DNA of 64,000 bases from Salinibacter pepae (lineage in GTDB: Bacteria > Bacteroidota > Rhodothermia > Rhodothermales > Salinibacteraceae), in contig NZ_CAMTTE010000001.1 of the NCBI RefSeq assembly GCF_947077775.1, forward strand, positions 1,550,001 to 1,614,000, written 5' to 3'. Under the pieces are notes generated by a model. That model ran no database searches, was not told the DNA's origin, and worked only from the letters and a program-made list of their open reading frames with translations. The number at the start of each line of letters is the position of its first letter. Position 1 is the stretch's first letter. The position numbers and the translations under genes were made by a program. Shown here piece after piece: positions 54,671 to 63,930 of this stretch.

Positions 54671-57391
54671 TCACCGTTCTTTCGAAACCATCCTCGACGA
54701 CTCGGCACCCCGGAGGGGCTCTTCGTCGGAGCACTGATCAGCGCCCGTAGCCCGGTGGGATGTTTGGGCGCCGTCGGGCCCCCCCGCCCGGCTGGACGTG
54801 GGCGCGCCCCCGTGCGCCGCGGCGTGCTCGCCGCGCACGAGTTGGAACCGCTGGACGCTCTCGCGCAGCGTCTCGGTCAGCGCGTTGAGGTCGGCGGCCG
54901 ACCCGGCCACCTGGGTCACCGAGGCGGACGACGCCTGGGCGGCCGTAGAAATCGACTGGACGCTCTGGGCAATCTCTTCGCTGGTGGTGGACTGCTGCTC
55001 GGAGGCCGCCGCGATCTCGTCGGCCATTTCTTCGACCTGATCAATCGACTCGACAATCTCGTCGAGGACCGTCCCGGCCTCGTCGGCCAGCTCTAGTCCC
55101 TCCTCGACCCGGCGGGTGCCCGCCCGCACCGCCTCGACGGCCTCGCCCGTTTCCGACTGCACCTGGTCGATCATCTCGGCGATCTCGTCGGTGGCCCGGT
55201 CGGTCCGTTCGGCCAGCGTGCGCACCTCCTCGGCCACCACGGCGAAGCCCTGCCCCTCCGCTCCGGCCCGGGCCGCCTCGATGGCGGCGTTGAGCGCCAG
55301 CAGGTTCGTCCGGTCGGCAATCTCGTCGATCGTCTCCACGATTTCGCCGATTTCTTCGCTGGACGCCCCGAGCCGCTCGATCGTCTCGGCCGACTGGTCG
55401 ACCACCTCGGCGATCTCCTCGATTTTGGTCGCCGCGTCGTCCACCACCTCCCCCCCTCGCCGGGCTTGTCTGCCACCCGCCTCCGCGGCGTCGGCCGTGC
55501 GCTGGGCGCTCTTGGCGTTCTCGTTAATGGTCTGGTTGAGCTTCTCCACCGCCGCGGCCACCTCTTCGGACTGGGCCGACTGCTCCTCGGCGCTGGCCGC
55601 CATCTGCTCACTGGACGTGTTGATCTGCCCGGCCGACGCCGAGGTCGACTCGGCCACCTCCCGCACCTTTCCGACCATCCGACGCAGGTTGTTGACGGCC
55701 CGGTTGAACCCTTCGAACAGGCGCTCCATCTTGTTGTCGGTGCGGTCGATGTCGAGCTGCACCGTGAGGTCCCCGTTTGCGAACCGATCCATCGCCGCCA
55801 TCATTGTGTCGATGCTCTCCTCCAGGTCGGCCCGCTGCTGCTCGACGCGGTCCCGCGCCTGCTCCGCCTCCTGCGTGGCCCGCCGGGCCTCCTCTTCCTT
55901 CGCCGCCGCGTCGTTCAGGGCCTCCCGGTTCTGGTCGACCATCTCGTTGAACGCCGCCGTCAGTTCCCCCACCTCGTCCTGTCCCTCCACGGGCACGGTG
56001 GCGTCCAGGGTGCCGGCCGTCACCTTCTTCGACGCGTCCCGGAGCGCCATGATGGGCCGGGTGAATGAGCGCACGAAGAGGAGGGCGATCCCGCCCGCCA
56101 GCACCAGCAGCCCGCCCCCCCACAGCCCGATCCGCCCCGTCAGGGCGTCGACGGCGGCGAGGGCCTCGTCGCGGTCGATCTTCGACACAACAGCCCAGTT
56201 GACCCCCTCCAGGTCGACCGGCCCGTAGGCGCTCAAAACCTCCTTCCCCCGGTAGTCGGTGTCCATCTTCTCCCCTGCATTTCCGGTCAGGGCCCGGTCG
56301 ACCGCCTCCATGCGCGCCTCTTGCTGGAGGATCGTGGTATTCAGGGCGTCCACCCGGCCGACCGTCTCGTCCTCGTACCCCTGAGCGCGAAGGGTCTCCA
56401 GGTACGCCTCTTTGTCCTCGAGGAGGAAGCGAGAGTCGTTCCGCATCCGTCCATCCGGACCGACCAGGACCGTCTCGCCGGTCTGCCCAAGCCCCTCGGC
56501 GCGCCAGTCCTGTCCGCCCGTCAGGGTCTCGTTGATCTCCCCGATGGGCATCTGGAAGACGAGCACCCCAATCACCTCGCCCGCGTCCGTAATGGGCGAC
56601 GCGATGAACGACGCCGGGGCCCCGTACGACGGACCATACGCCGCAAAATCGGTGAGGCGGCTCTCTTCGCCGGCTCCAGCTTTTCGGGCCGCCCGGAACG
56701 CCTCGGCAAGATTGCTGTCCCGGTACGGCCCGTCGAGCAGGCTCGTCCCGAAGTCGACCTCCTTCTGCACGGAATACACGATGTGCCCGTTGCCCGGCTC
56801 CACCAGGACGAGGTCGTCGTAGTTGAACGCGTGGAGGAGCCGGCGGAAGTCGTCGTGGTACCTGGCGTGCGGCACGTGGTACACCTCCCAGCCCTCCCCC
56901 GGTCGGTCCAGTTCGTCTTTCTCGCCAACCGGATGGGGATTGGAGGCGATGTACTTGTTTTGCAGATACTGGATGTGCCCCTCCTCCGGCACGTATGCCT
57001 CGGCCGACGCCTCTTCACCGGTGCCCTCTTCGAGACGGGGCACAAACTCGTCCTCGTAGTACGTCCGCACGGCCGCCGTTCCCCCTCCAATCGGAGCGGC
57101 GTTGCGGGCGTCCAGCACCTGAAAGGCCGACCGAAATTTCCGCATTGCCCGCACCGTCCGGTCGTCTTTCGACGTCGTGACGACCTGTCGTCGGAGGTCC
57201 TCGACGTACGCCTCAACGGCGTTGGCCTTGTTCGCCTGCACCCCCGCCAGCCGCCCGAGGGCTTCGGATTCGAGGCGTTGCCGCGCACTGGAGTGCCCGA
57301 TCCATCCCATGATGCCCACCGAGAGGCCCCCGATACTTAGGAGTGTGAGGAGGAGCTTCGCCCGGATGCTTAGGTCTCGAAGTCGAGGCAT
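54671..57391 (-). CDS. methyl-accepting chemotaxis protein with large dCache-like periplasmic domain
   Basis: The ATG at 57391 ([20 protein letters not shown]) gives 906 residues. A helix at about residues 12-35 is followed by some 400 periplasmic residues that resemble a double-Cache domain ([80 protein letters not shown]). A second helix ([20 protein letters not shown]), HAMP and a coiled coil follow, then the hairpin [20 protein letters not shown]. The tail beyond 840 is low-complexity. The upstream frame to 57598 encodes a 14-bp tandem repeat and is not part of the protein. Confidence 0.94.
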   Translation of the reverse strand: MPRLRDLSIRAKLLLTLLSIGGLSVGIMGWIGHSSARQRLESEALGRLAGVQANKANAVEAYVEDLRRQVVTTSKDDRTVRAMRKFRSAFQVLDARNAAPIGGGTAAVRTYYEDEFVPRLEEGTGEEASAEAYVPEEGHIQYLQNKYIASNPHPVGEKDELDRPGEGWEVYHVPHARYHDDFRRLLHAFNYDDLVLVEPGNGHIVYSVQKEVDFGTSLLDGPYRDSNLAEAFRAARKAGAGEESRLTDFAAYGPSYGAPASFIASPITDAGEVIGVLVFQMPIGEINETLTGGQDWRAEGLGQTGETVLVGPDGRMRNDSRFLLEDKEAYLETLRAQGYEDETVGRVDALNTTILQQEARMEAVDRALTGNAGEKMDTDYRGKEVLSAYGPVDLEGVNWAVVSKIDRDEALAAVDALTGRIGLWGGGLLVLAGGIALLFVRSFTRPIMALRDASKKVTAGTLDATVPVEGQDEVGELTAAFNEMVDQNREALNDAAAKEEEARRATQEAEQARDRVEQQRADLEESIDTMMAAMDRFANGDLTVQLDIDRTDNKMERLFEGFNRAVNNLRRMVGKVREVAESTSASAGQINTSSEQMAASAEEQSAQSEEVAAAVEKLNQTINENAKSAQRTADAAEAGGRQARRGGEVVDDAATKIEEIAEVVDQSAETIERLGASSEEIGEIVETIDEIADRTNLLALNAAIEAARAGAEGQGFAVVAEEVRTLAERTDRATDEIAEMIDQVQSETGEAVEAVRAGTRRVEEGLELADEAGTVLDEIVESIDQVEEMADEIAAASEQQSTTSEEIAQSVQSISTAAQASSASVTQVAGSAADLNALTETLRESVQRFQLVRGEHAAAHGGAPTSSRAGGPDGAQTSHRATGADQCSDEEPLRGAESSRMVSKER

Positions 57392-57482
57392 GACGGAGAA
57401 GACGTGCTGGCGGAACCAGTGAGGAGCAGTCGTGCGGGGATGGAGGTTTAGCGCCGGCCCGGCCCCATGAAAGCAGTCCCCC

Positions 57483-57538
57483 TTCCCGAGAATCCCTTCC
57501 CGAGAATCCCTTCCCGAGAATCCCTTCCCGAGAATCCC
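57483..57538. repeat. four tandem copies of a 14-bp unit with an internal dyad
   Basis: The unit TTCCCGAGAATCCC is repeated four times without mismatch in the gap between the lytic transglycosylase and the large chemoreceptor gene. Each unit holds the dyad TTC-CCGA-GAA. The array lies 92-147 bp upstream of the chemoreceptor start. It could be a cluster of operator sites or a variable-number repeat that changes promoter spacing. Confidence 0.85.
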
Positions 57539-57632
57539 TACTCGGAACGTCCTTCCGCTCGGGACGACCGTCTCGGGTCGGGAGGGCCACCCGCCCATTC
57601 CGGCAGCCGAGGGCCGCGGGGCGAAGGGACCA

Positions 57633-58316
57633 CTACGGGGCCCGGGCGTCCTGACGTCGGAAGAAGAGGTAGAAGGCGTTCACGCGGCGGATGAGCCCCA
57701 CCGTTTCCTCGTAGGGGGGCGTGCCGCGGTACTGGCGCACCCGGCCCGGGCCCGCGTTCCACGCCCCGACGGTCCGGGCCAGGTGGTCGCCGAACTCCGC
57801 GTTGTAGCGGTCGAGCAGGTAGCAGCCGATGAGGATGTTGAGGGCCGGGTCCTTCAGGTCCTCGGCCGATAGGCGGCGGAGGCGGCGTCGGTCGACGAAC
57901 CGGAACTCGTATCCGGTGTCGTAGAGGGCACGGGCGGCCCGGCGCCCCGTCTCGGGCCGGATCTGCAGGAGCCCGATGGCCCCGGCCGACGACACGGCGC
58001 GGGGGCGAGCGGCCGACTCGGCCGCAATCAGGGCCCGCACGAAATTGGTGCTCAGGTTGACCCCGCTTCGGGTGTACGCCAGCCCGGAGAAGTACCGGAC
58101 GTACGAGTCGTAGTCCCGGAGGCGACGCCGGGTCGAACGGGCCGGGGCCTTGGGGCGCGTGTTCTGGGCCACGTGCCGCACATGCGCGTCGACGTGGGGC
58201 CCCGTCTGCCCCCACGCGGGCGGAACGCCCGGAACGGCCCCCAGGGCGGCAAGGAGGAACAGCGCCCCGCCCGCGAGGAGAGCGCGGGTCAGAAACCGAG
58301 AGGTGTTGGGTGCCAT
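57633..58316 (-). CDS. lytic transglycosylase (SLT domain) of the flagellar cluster
   Basis: The 227-residue protein has a signal peptide ([20 protein letters not shown], cleaved near AWGQ). A SLT fold follows: [20 protein letters not shown] (the catalytic Glu in AAESA), [20 protein letters not shown], then [20 protein letters not shown] and [18 protein letters not shown]. These are the ES, GLMQ-like and AYNAG motifs of family 1 lytic transglycosylases, with GLLQI and AWNAG here. It cuts peptidoglycan, probably to let the rod and motor through. It lies after cheB, 86 bp away. Confidence 0.93.
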   Translation of the reverse strand: MAPNTSRFLTRALLAGGALFLLAALGAVPGVPPAWGQTGPHVDAHVRHVAQNTRPKAPARSTRRRLRDYDSYVRYFSGLAYTRSGVNLSTNFVRALIAAESAARPRAVSSAGAIGLLQIRPETGRRAARALYDTGYEFRFVDRRRLRRLSAEDLKDPALNILIGCYLLDRYNAEFGDHLARTVGAWNAGPGRVRQYRGTPPYEETVGLIRRVNAFYLFFRRQDARAP

Positions 58317-58402
58317 AGCGGAGCAGTGTCATTGGGCCACGACCGTCTGCCCTTGAACCGCACAAACTGCGTGCCTTCGTTCTGCCGAGGCCCCGGCCGC
58401 CA

Positions 58403-59503
58403 CTACGGGCGGGCCGGGGCCCCCGCGGCCTTTTGCATCGCATCGGGCAGGTCATCGAGCGGAAACGTCGCGTCCGCGAGTCCCGCCTCCGCAACAGCAC
58501 GCGGCATCCCGTAGACCACGGAGGTGTCCTCGTCCTGGACGTAGACGGTCCCCCCGTCGTCCTGGATGCGCCGGGCCCCCTCCAACCCGTCCTTCCCCAT
58601 GCCCGTCATGACGAGGGACAGCACGTCTTCCCGGCACGCTTCGACGGCGGACCGGAAGAGGACGTTCACCGATGGCCGATGGGAGTCGCCCGCCGGCTCC
58701 GCCGGCGTACGGGTCGTGAGGGCCCCCTTGCGTCGCTCCACCGTAAGGTGGCGGTCCCCCGCCGCGACGACGACCCGTCCCGGTTCGAGAAGCATCCCGT
58801 CTTCGGCCTCGGCCACCGCGAGTTCGCTGAGCGAATCGAGGCGATCGGCCAGCGAGCGCGTGAACTGGGCCGGCATGTGCTGCACAATCGCGACCGGCAG
58901 CGGAAACGCGGCGGGCAGGGCCGGGATGACGTGCTGGAGGGCCATCGGCCCGCCGGTGGACACGCCGATAACGGCCAACTCGTAGGAGCCCCCCGTCGCG
59001 GTGTCGGTGCCGGACGACGTGGGGGCAGGGGAGGACGATGTTTCCCGGGAGCCCGTCGACGACGCCGTCTCGGCAGGGGGAGGCCCGCCCCCCCGGAACA
59101 GCCGCGCGTTCGAATTTGCGAGGGCTCGCACCTTGTCGAGCAGTTTTTCCTCGACGTCGTTGGCCCGGAGGGTGGCACTGGACGCCCCCTTCGACAGAAA
59201 ATCGGCCGCGCCCGCCCGCATCGCCTTCATCGTCACCTCGGCCCCCTTCTCCGTGAGGGAACTCAGCATGAGGATGGGACGGGGGGACGCCTCCATGATG
59301 TGGCGGACGGCCTCGATGCCATTCATCTTCGGCATCTCGACGTCCATCGTTACCACGTCGGGCTCCAGTCGACGCGCCTTTTCGACCCCGGCCTCGCCGT
59401 TTGTGGCCGTGTCCACGACGGTCGTATCGTCGGCCTGCTCGAAAATCCGCGAGATGGCCTTCCGCATCACCAACGAATCATCAACGACGAGCACTCGGAT
59501 CAT
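58403..59503 (-). CDS. cheB: chemotaxis protein-glutamate methylesterase CheB
   Basis: CheB removes methyl groups from chemoreceptors and deamidates them. The 366-residue protein has a receiver domain (residues 1-120; Asp8, Asp9 and the phosphoacceptor Asp54 in [12 protein letters not shown]). A Ser/Thr/Gly/Pro linker of about 45 residues follows, then the esterase domain: catalytic Ser in [11 protein letters not shown], His in [12 protein letters not shown] and Asp in [11 protein letters not shown]. It follows cheA by 45 bp. Confidence 0.97.
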   Translation of the reverse strand: MIRVLVVDDSLVMRKAISRIFEQADDTTVVDTATNGEAGVEKARRLEPDVVTMDVEMPKMNGIEAVRHIMEASPRPILMLSSLTEKGAEVTMKAMRAGAADFLSKGASSATLRANDVEEKLLDKVRALANSNARLFRGGGPPPAETASSTGSRETSSSPAPTSSGTDTATGGSYELAVIGVSTGGPMALQHVIPALPAAFPLPVAIVQHMPAQFTRSLADRLDSLSELAVAEAEDGMLLEPGRVVVAAGDRHLTVERRKGALTTRTPAEPAGDSHRPSVNVLFRSAVEACREDVLSLVMTGMGKDGLEGARRIQDDGGTVYVQDEDTSVVYGMPRAVAEAGLADATFPLDDLPDAMQKAAGAPARP

Positions 59504-59548
59504 AGCGATGAAAAGAGACCAGAATGGGGGCTGTCAGTGGAACGGGGG

Positions 59549-61468
59549 CTACTTCGAGGATGCGGCCGGCACCCCGTTCGCGCCGGCGGCCTCGGTGCCT
59601 TCCTCCTCGGCGGCAAATTCTTCGTGCTGGATCATCTCCCCAATGTCGAGCACCATGATCACCTGGCCGTCGCCCAGGATGGTGGACCCGGCAATGCCCG
59701 GCACCGACTTGAGGTAGTCGCCCAGTGATTTGATGACGACCTCCTCTTGGGAAATGAGTTCGTCGACGACCAGCGCGGCGCGGCGATGGGCCACGTTCAC
59801 CACGACGGCGTACGCGTCCTGCTCCTCGGTGAAGCGGTCGGCCCGCTGCCCCCCGGCGTCGGGGGACTGTACGTCCAGCACGTCCCCGAGGCGCATCACC
59901 GGAATCACCTGGTCCCGGTGTTCGATGACCTCCCCCTCCTGGATCGTGTCGATCATGCCCGGCTCCAGGCGCACCGCCTCCGCGACGGCGTAGAGCGGGA
60001 TCGCGAAGGTTTCCGCTCCGCTCCGCACCAGCATGCTCTGGAGGATCGCAAGCGTGAGGGGGAGCTTCAGCGTAAACCGGGTGCCCTCTCCGGGGGTCGA
60101 GTCGATGTCGATGGTTCCGTTGAGCTCGGCCAGATTGGTCTTCACCACGTCCATGCCGACCCCGCGTCCGGACACCTGCCCCACCTCCTCGGTGGTCGAG
60201 AACCCCGGGCGGAAGATGAGCTGGTACGCCTCCGAGTCGCTCAGGTCCGTCGCCTCGTCCTCGGTCAGCACGTCCTTCTCGACGGCCTTCTGCCTCAGGG
60301 CGTCCGGGTCGAGGCCGGCGCCGTCGTCGGCGATTTCGATGATGATGTGATTGCCGGCGTGGGACGCCGACAGGTGAATTTCGCCGCGCGGGTCTTTGCC
60401 CTTTTCCTTCCGCTCCTCGGGGGGCTCGATGCCGTGGTCCGCCGCGTTGCGCACGAGGTGCAGCAGCGGGTCCCCAATCTCCTCGACGAGCGACTTGTCC
60501 AGCTCCGTGTCCTCCCCCTCCACCGTCAGGTCGATCTGCTTGTCGAACTCGCGGGCCAGGTCGCGCACCACGCGTGGGAACTTGCCAAAGACCTGCCCCA
60601 CCTCCACCATGCGCGTCTGCATGATGGCGCTCTGCAGCTCCGTGGTCGTGTAGTCGACCTTGTCGCTCGCCTCCTCCAGCTCTCCCAGCAGAGAGTCGAG
60701 ACGGAGGCGCTCGTCCGTGTCGGCACGCGCGTCGTGCTCGGTGCGGGCCTCCGTGATGAGCTGGAGAAGCCGGTTGCGCCCCAGCACCAGTTCGCCCACC
60801 AGGTCCATCAGTTGATTCAGTCGGCTCACCTCCACGCGGATGGTATCCGGCGCTTGTCGCCCCGAGTCGCCGCCCCCCCCGTCGCCGTCGGTGCTCGCGG
60901 TGTCGTCCGACGGCTCGCCCGCGTCGGACGAGGCGGCCCCCTCCGTGTCGCCCGTTTCGTTCGCGTCCGCCGGCTCGTCGGCACCCCCGGAGGCGTCGCC
61001 CCCAACCTCTTCGGGCGCCCCTCCGTCCGGATCCGGCAGCGAGACCGATCCGGCCTCGAACGTGCCCTCGTTGATCGCCTCGAGGGCATCGAGCAGGGGC
61101 TCCAGGTCGAGGGGCTCCAGGTCGCGGTCGACGACCTGCTGGGTGAGCACCTTCATGTGGTCGAAGGCACACAACATCACGTCGGTCATGGCCGGCTCGA
61201 AGTCCACCTCCTGCTCCCGCATCGCGTCGAGCACCTCCTCGAACCGGTGCGCGAGCGTGCTGAGCTGTTCGAGGTCGAGGAAGCCCGCCGTGCCTTTGAC
61301 CGTGTGCACGTCGCGGAAGACGCTGTCGACGAGCTCTTCGTCCTCGGGCGTTTTTTCGAGCTGGAGGAGATCCCCCTCAAGACCGTCGTAGATCTCCGTG
61401 GCCTCCACCACGAAGCTCTCGACGATCTCCTGCATGCCGTCGTCGTGAATAGGGTGCTGTTCGCTCAT
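59549..61468 (-). CDS. cheA: chemotaxis histidine kinase CheA
   Basis: The 639-residue kinase has the P1 domain (phosphoacceptor His55 in VFRDVHTVKGTAGFLDL), then a short helical part (LEPLLDALEAINEGTFE) and an acidic low-complexity linker in place of a clear P2 domain. The P3 dimer helices follow (VEVSRLNQLMDLVGELVLGR), then the HATPase P4 (LVRNAADHGIEPPEERK, DDGAGLDPDALR, SGRGVGMDVVKTNLAELNG) and the CheW-like P5 (LVRSGAETFAIPLYAVAEAV). The apparent loss of P2 is noted below. It would phosphorylate CheY and CheB. Confidence 0.97.
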   Translation of the reverse strand: MSEQHPIHDDGMQEIVESFVVEATEIYDGLEGDLLQLEKTPEDEELVDSVFRDVHTVKGTAGFLDLEQLSTLAHRFEEVLDAMREQEVDFEPAMTDVMLCAFDHMKVLTQQVVDRDLEPLDLEPLLDALEAINEGTFEAGSVSLPDPDGGAPEEVGGDASGGADEPADANETGDTEGAASSDAGEPSDDTASTDGDGGGGDSGRQAPDTIRVEVSRLNQLMDLVGELVLGRNRLLQLITEARTEHDARADTDERLRLDSLLGELEEASDKVDYTTTELQSAIMQTRMVEVGQVFGKFPRVVRDLAREFDKQIDLTVEGEDTELDKSLVEEIGDPLLHLVRNAADHGIEPPEERKEKGKDPRGEIHLSASHAGNHIIIEIADDGAGLDPDALRQKAVEKDVLTEDEATDLSDSEAYQLIFRPGFSTTEEVGQVSGRGVGMDVVKTNLAELNGTIDIDSTPGEGTRFTLKLPLTLAILQSMLVRSGAETFAIPLYAVAEAVRLEPGMIDTIQEGEVIEHRDQVIPVMRLGDVLDVQSPDAGGQRADRFTEEQDAYAVVVNVAHRRAALVVDELISQEEVVIKSLGDYLKSVPGIAGSTILGDGQVIMVLDIGEMIQHEEFAAEEEGTEAAGANGVPAASSK

Positions 61469-61536
61469 GGGACCGGAAGCAACTTGTGCGCCTTGTGAAG
61501 AACCTGGGGCCGCGCGGGGCGCGTCGGGCGCGGGCC

Positions 61537-62514
61537 CTACTGAAAAAGCTCGTCGATTTCTTCCTGGGAGGCCGCCTCGCCCCCCTCGTCGCCCCCGCCG
61601 GAGCCGCCCCCGCCGTCGTCGAACATGTCGTCGATGTCGGACTGAGAAGCAGCCGTTCCGCCTCCGTTCGAAGAGGACGCCCCCGAGGACGCCCCGTTCG
61701 AGGACGCGGACTGAGACGAGGCGCCGTTTGTCCCGCCGCCGCTATTCCGCCCTGTCGGTGCGCCCCCGCCATCGCCCGCCACTACGTCGTCGGCCATGCG
61801 CTGCTTGTCGTCGGAGCGGTCGTACTCGGCATTCATGTTGAACGCGGCCGTGCGCGAGGGCTCCCCCGACGGCGCCTCGCTCCGGTCGGCCTGTCCCGTT
61901 CCGAGCCGGGCCAGCAGCGCGTCGATCCGGTCGCGGACCGTCTCGATGAGGTGATTCACGCTGGAGAGCTGCTGCTCGGTGACGTCCTGCACCTGCAGGG
62001 ACATCATAATCTGATTCATCCGGTCCCGGATGGGGGACAGGGAGTCGCGGGTCTCCTGGAGCTGGGCCGCCCACTCATCGCGCAGGTCCTGCTTCCGGCC
62101 CTGAATGCGCGCCACCTCGTCCAGCAGCTCCTCGTGCCCCTCGCCGAGCTCCTCCCGCAGCAGGGCCAGAACCTGGTTGTCGGCCTTCGCCTCCTTGGCG
62201 AACTGCTCCTCGAGCGTCGACAGCTGGTCCTCGATGCTCCGGAGGTCTTTCAGGACCTCGTCGGAGTGGTCGAGGATCTCGCTCGTGGCCACCTCGGTGG
62301 CCTCCGACACGCTTTTGAGGTGTTCGGTGGCGCGCTCCATGTGTCCGGAGCGCGTCCGGATGGTGGTGTTCACCTCTTCGAGAAGCACGGTGATGTCCTG
62401 GACGAAGTCGAAGAGCTCGTCCAGAAAGGGGGCAAACCGACGGCTGAGCACAAAGATCGCCTGCAGCTCGTCCAGCTTGTCCAGGAATTCTTGGACTTGC
62501 GGGCGCGATGACAT
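61537..62514 (-). CDS. CheZ-like CheY phosphatase with two C-terminal CheY-binding peptides
   Basis: The 325-residue protein has an antiparallel helical region (residues 1-205). It holds the CheZ catalytic segment IMMSLQVQDVTEQQLSSVNH, where QDVTEQ (176-181) matches the QDLTGQ that carries the catalytic Asp/Gln in CheZ. The region MERATEHLKSVSEATEVATS matches the CheZ helix start. From 205 to 285 is a Gly/Ser/Asn linker. The end carries two peptides like the FliM/CheZ CheY-binding helix: ASQSDIDDMF (289-298) and ASQEEIDELFQ (315-325). It lies between cheA and cheY, so CheZ is the best reading. Confidence 0.85.
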   Translation of the reverse strand: MSSRPQVQEFLDKLDELQAIFVLSRRFAPFLDELFDFVQDITVLLEEVNTTIRTRSGHMERATEHLKSVSEATEVATSEILDHSDEVLKDLRSIEDQLSTLEEQFAKEAKADNQVLALLREELGEGHEELLDEVARIQGRKQDLRDEWAAQLQETRDSLSPIRDRMNQIMMSLQVQDVTEQQLSSVNHLIETVRDRIDALLARLGTGQADRSEAPSGEPSRTAAFNMNAEYDRSDDKQRMADDVVAGDGGGAPTGRNSGGGTNGASSQSASSNGASSGASSSNGGGTAASQSDIDDMFDDGGGGSGGGDEGGEAASQEEIDELFQ

Positions 62515-62566
62515 AACAGAAGAAAGCAGTTACGTACGGGACAAAGACAATGGGGCACGAAGACGC

Positions 62567-62938
62567 CTACGCAGCCGCCTCGAGGCAGCTATCCACCTTC
62601 TCCTCGAGCACCTCCGGCTCGAAGGGCTTCACGATGTAGTTATTCACCTCCGCCTTCATGGCGGTCTTCACGTCCTCCTTCATGCCTCGGGTGGTAATCA
62701 TCAGGATCGGGAGGTCCGAGTACTCGGGGTGATTTCGGATGTTGCTAGTGAGGTCCACCCCGTTCATGTTGGGCATATTCCAGTCGGTGACGACGAAGTC
62801 CGGGGCGTTTTCCTCCAGCTTTTCCAGCGCGTCCTCGCCGTCCTCGGCCTCCACAATGTCGTCGTAGCCGATCTCCTGGAGGGCATTCCGGATGATGCGG
62901 AGCATCGTAGGCGAGTCGTCGACGATCAGGAACTTCAT
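62567..62938 (-). CDS. cheY: chemotaxis response regulator CheY
   Basis: The ATG at 62938 (MKFLIVDDSPTMLRIIRNAL) gives 123 residues, the normal size of a single receiver domain. The acidic pocket is Asp7, Asp8 and phosphoacceptor Asp52 (VVTDWNMPNMNG); the switch Thr lies in LMITTRG and the Lys in NNYIVKPF. It carries the signal from CheA to FliM at the motor and to the CheZ-like protein. It lies between cheR and the cheZ-like gene. Confidence 0.97.
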   Translation of the reverse strand: MKFLIVDDSPTMLRIIRNALQEIGYDDIVEAEDGEDALEKLEENAPDFVVTDWNMPNMNGVDLTSNIRNHPEYSDLPILMITTRGMKEDVKTAMKAEVNNYIVKPFEPEVLEEKVDSCLEAAA

Positions 62939-63006
62939 GGGCACAGCAAAGGGGGTTAGTGAAAACAAATGCGTGTGAGTGAACGGCTACCGTCGGGGCG
63001 CCCCCG

Positions 63007-63885
63007 TCATCCTCGCGAGGAGACCGACCCGTTGGTCGGGCGCCGGTAGGCGAGCGCGCCTTCGTGGCGGACGGGCTCCAGCGGGACGTCGAGCCCCCCG
63101 AGCGCCTCCGAGCCGCCGACGAACAAGTAGCCGCCCGGACGGAGCGACCGGTACAGGCCTTGGAGCACGTCCTTTTTGGAGGTCTCGTTGAAGTAGATGA
63201 GCACGTTGGCACACATGATGAGGTCGAAGTTGCGCATCCGCCGCATGTCCCGGGCGTCGGTCAGGTTGAGGGGCCGGAACTCCACCATGTCGCGGATCGC
63301 GGGGTCGACCACGAAGGCCTCGCCCGACTGATCAAAGTAGTCGCGCAGGTAGGCCGGCGGCACGTTCCGGACGGACCGTTTTCGGTAGCGGCCCGCGCGG
63401 GCCTCCTCCAGCACCGCGGTGTCGATGTCCGTCCCCACAATCTCGTAGTCCATGCGCGGGTGGCGCGGCGCAAGCGCCTCCCGGATCAGAATCGCGAGCG
63501 AGTAGGCCTCGTCGCCGGCCGAGCAGGCCGCGCTCCAGAGCCGCATGGGGCCCGACCGTTCCTGCTGGTGCAGCCGCACCAATTCGGGAAGGATGGTGTC
63601 CTCCAGGGCCTCGAACTGCGACGGGTGCCGAAAAAAAGCCGTTTCGTTGATTGTCACCGCGTTCACCAGTCGCGCAATCTCCCTGGTGTCCCCCTGCTCC
63701 AGACGATCCGCGTACGTCTCGAAGTCGGGCACGTCCTGTGCCAGGAGGCGCGGCCTGACTCGGCTTTCGAGGAGGTATCGCTTCTCGTCGGGAAAGTCGA
63801 TGCCGGCATGCTCGCGCACGAGGTCGCGGAGGCGGTCAAACGTTTGTCTGGAGAGCGACGCCTCTGCTGCGGACGGTTTTTTCAT
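63007..63885 (-). CDS. cheR: chemotaxis protein methyltransferase CheR
   Basis: CheR methylates chemoreceptor glutamates using S-adenosylmethionine. The 292-residue protein has the N-terminal helical domain (RDLVREHAGIDFPDEKRYLL), the TINETAFFRHPSQF motif, the SAM-binding WSAACSAGDEAYSLAILIRE (family CSTGEEPYS, here varied), IVGTDIDTAVLEEARAGRYR and the late MCANVLIYFNETSKKDVLQG. GAGGAGG lies just before its ATG. It is the first complete gene of the chemotaxis part. Confidence 0.97.
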   Translation of the reverse strand: MKKPSAAEASLSRQTFDRLRDLVREHAGIDFPDEKRYLLESRVRPRLLAQDVPDFETYADRLEQGDTREIARLVNAVTINETAFFRHPSQFEALEDTILPELVRLHQQERSGPMRLWSAACSAGDEAYSLAILIREALAPRHPRMDYEIVGTDIDTAVLEEARAGRYRKRSVRNVPPAYLRDYFDQSGEAFVVDPAIRDMVEFRPLNLTDARDMRRMRNFDLIMCANVLIYFNETSKKDVLQGLYRSLRPGGYLFVGGSEALGGLDVPLEPVRHEGALAYRRPTNGSVSSRG

Positions 63886-63930
63886 ATGTGCCTCCTCAGG
63901 GAGAAATTGCTAGGAGCGTTCGGGGACCCG

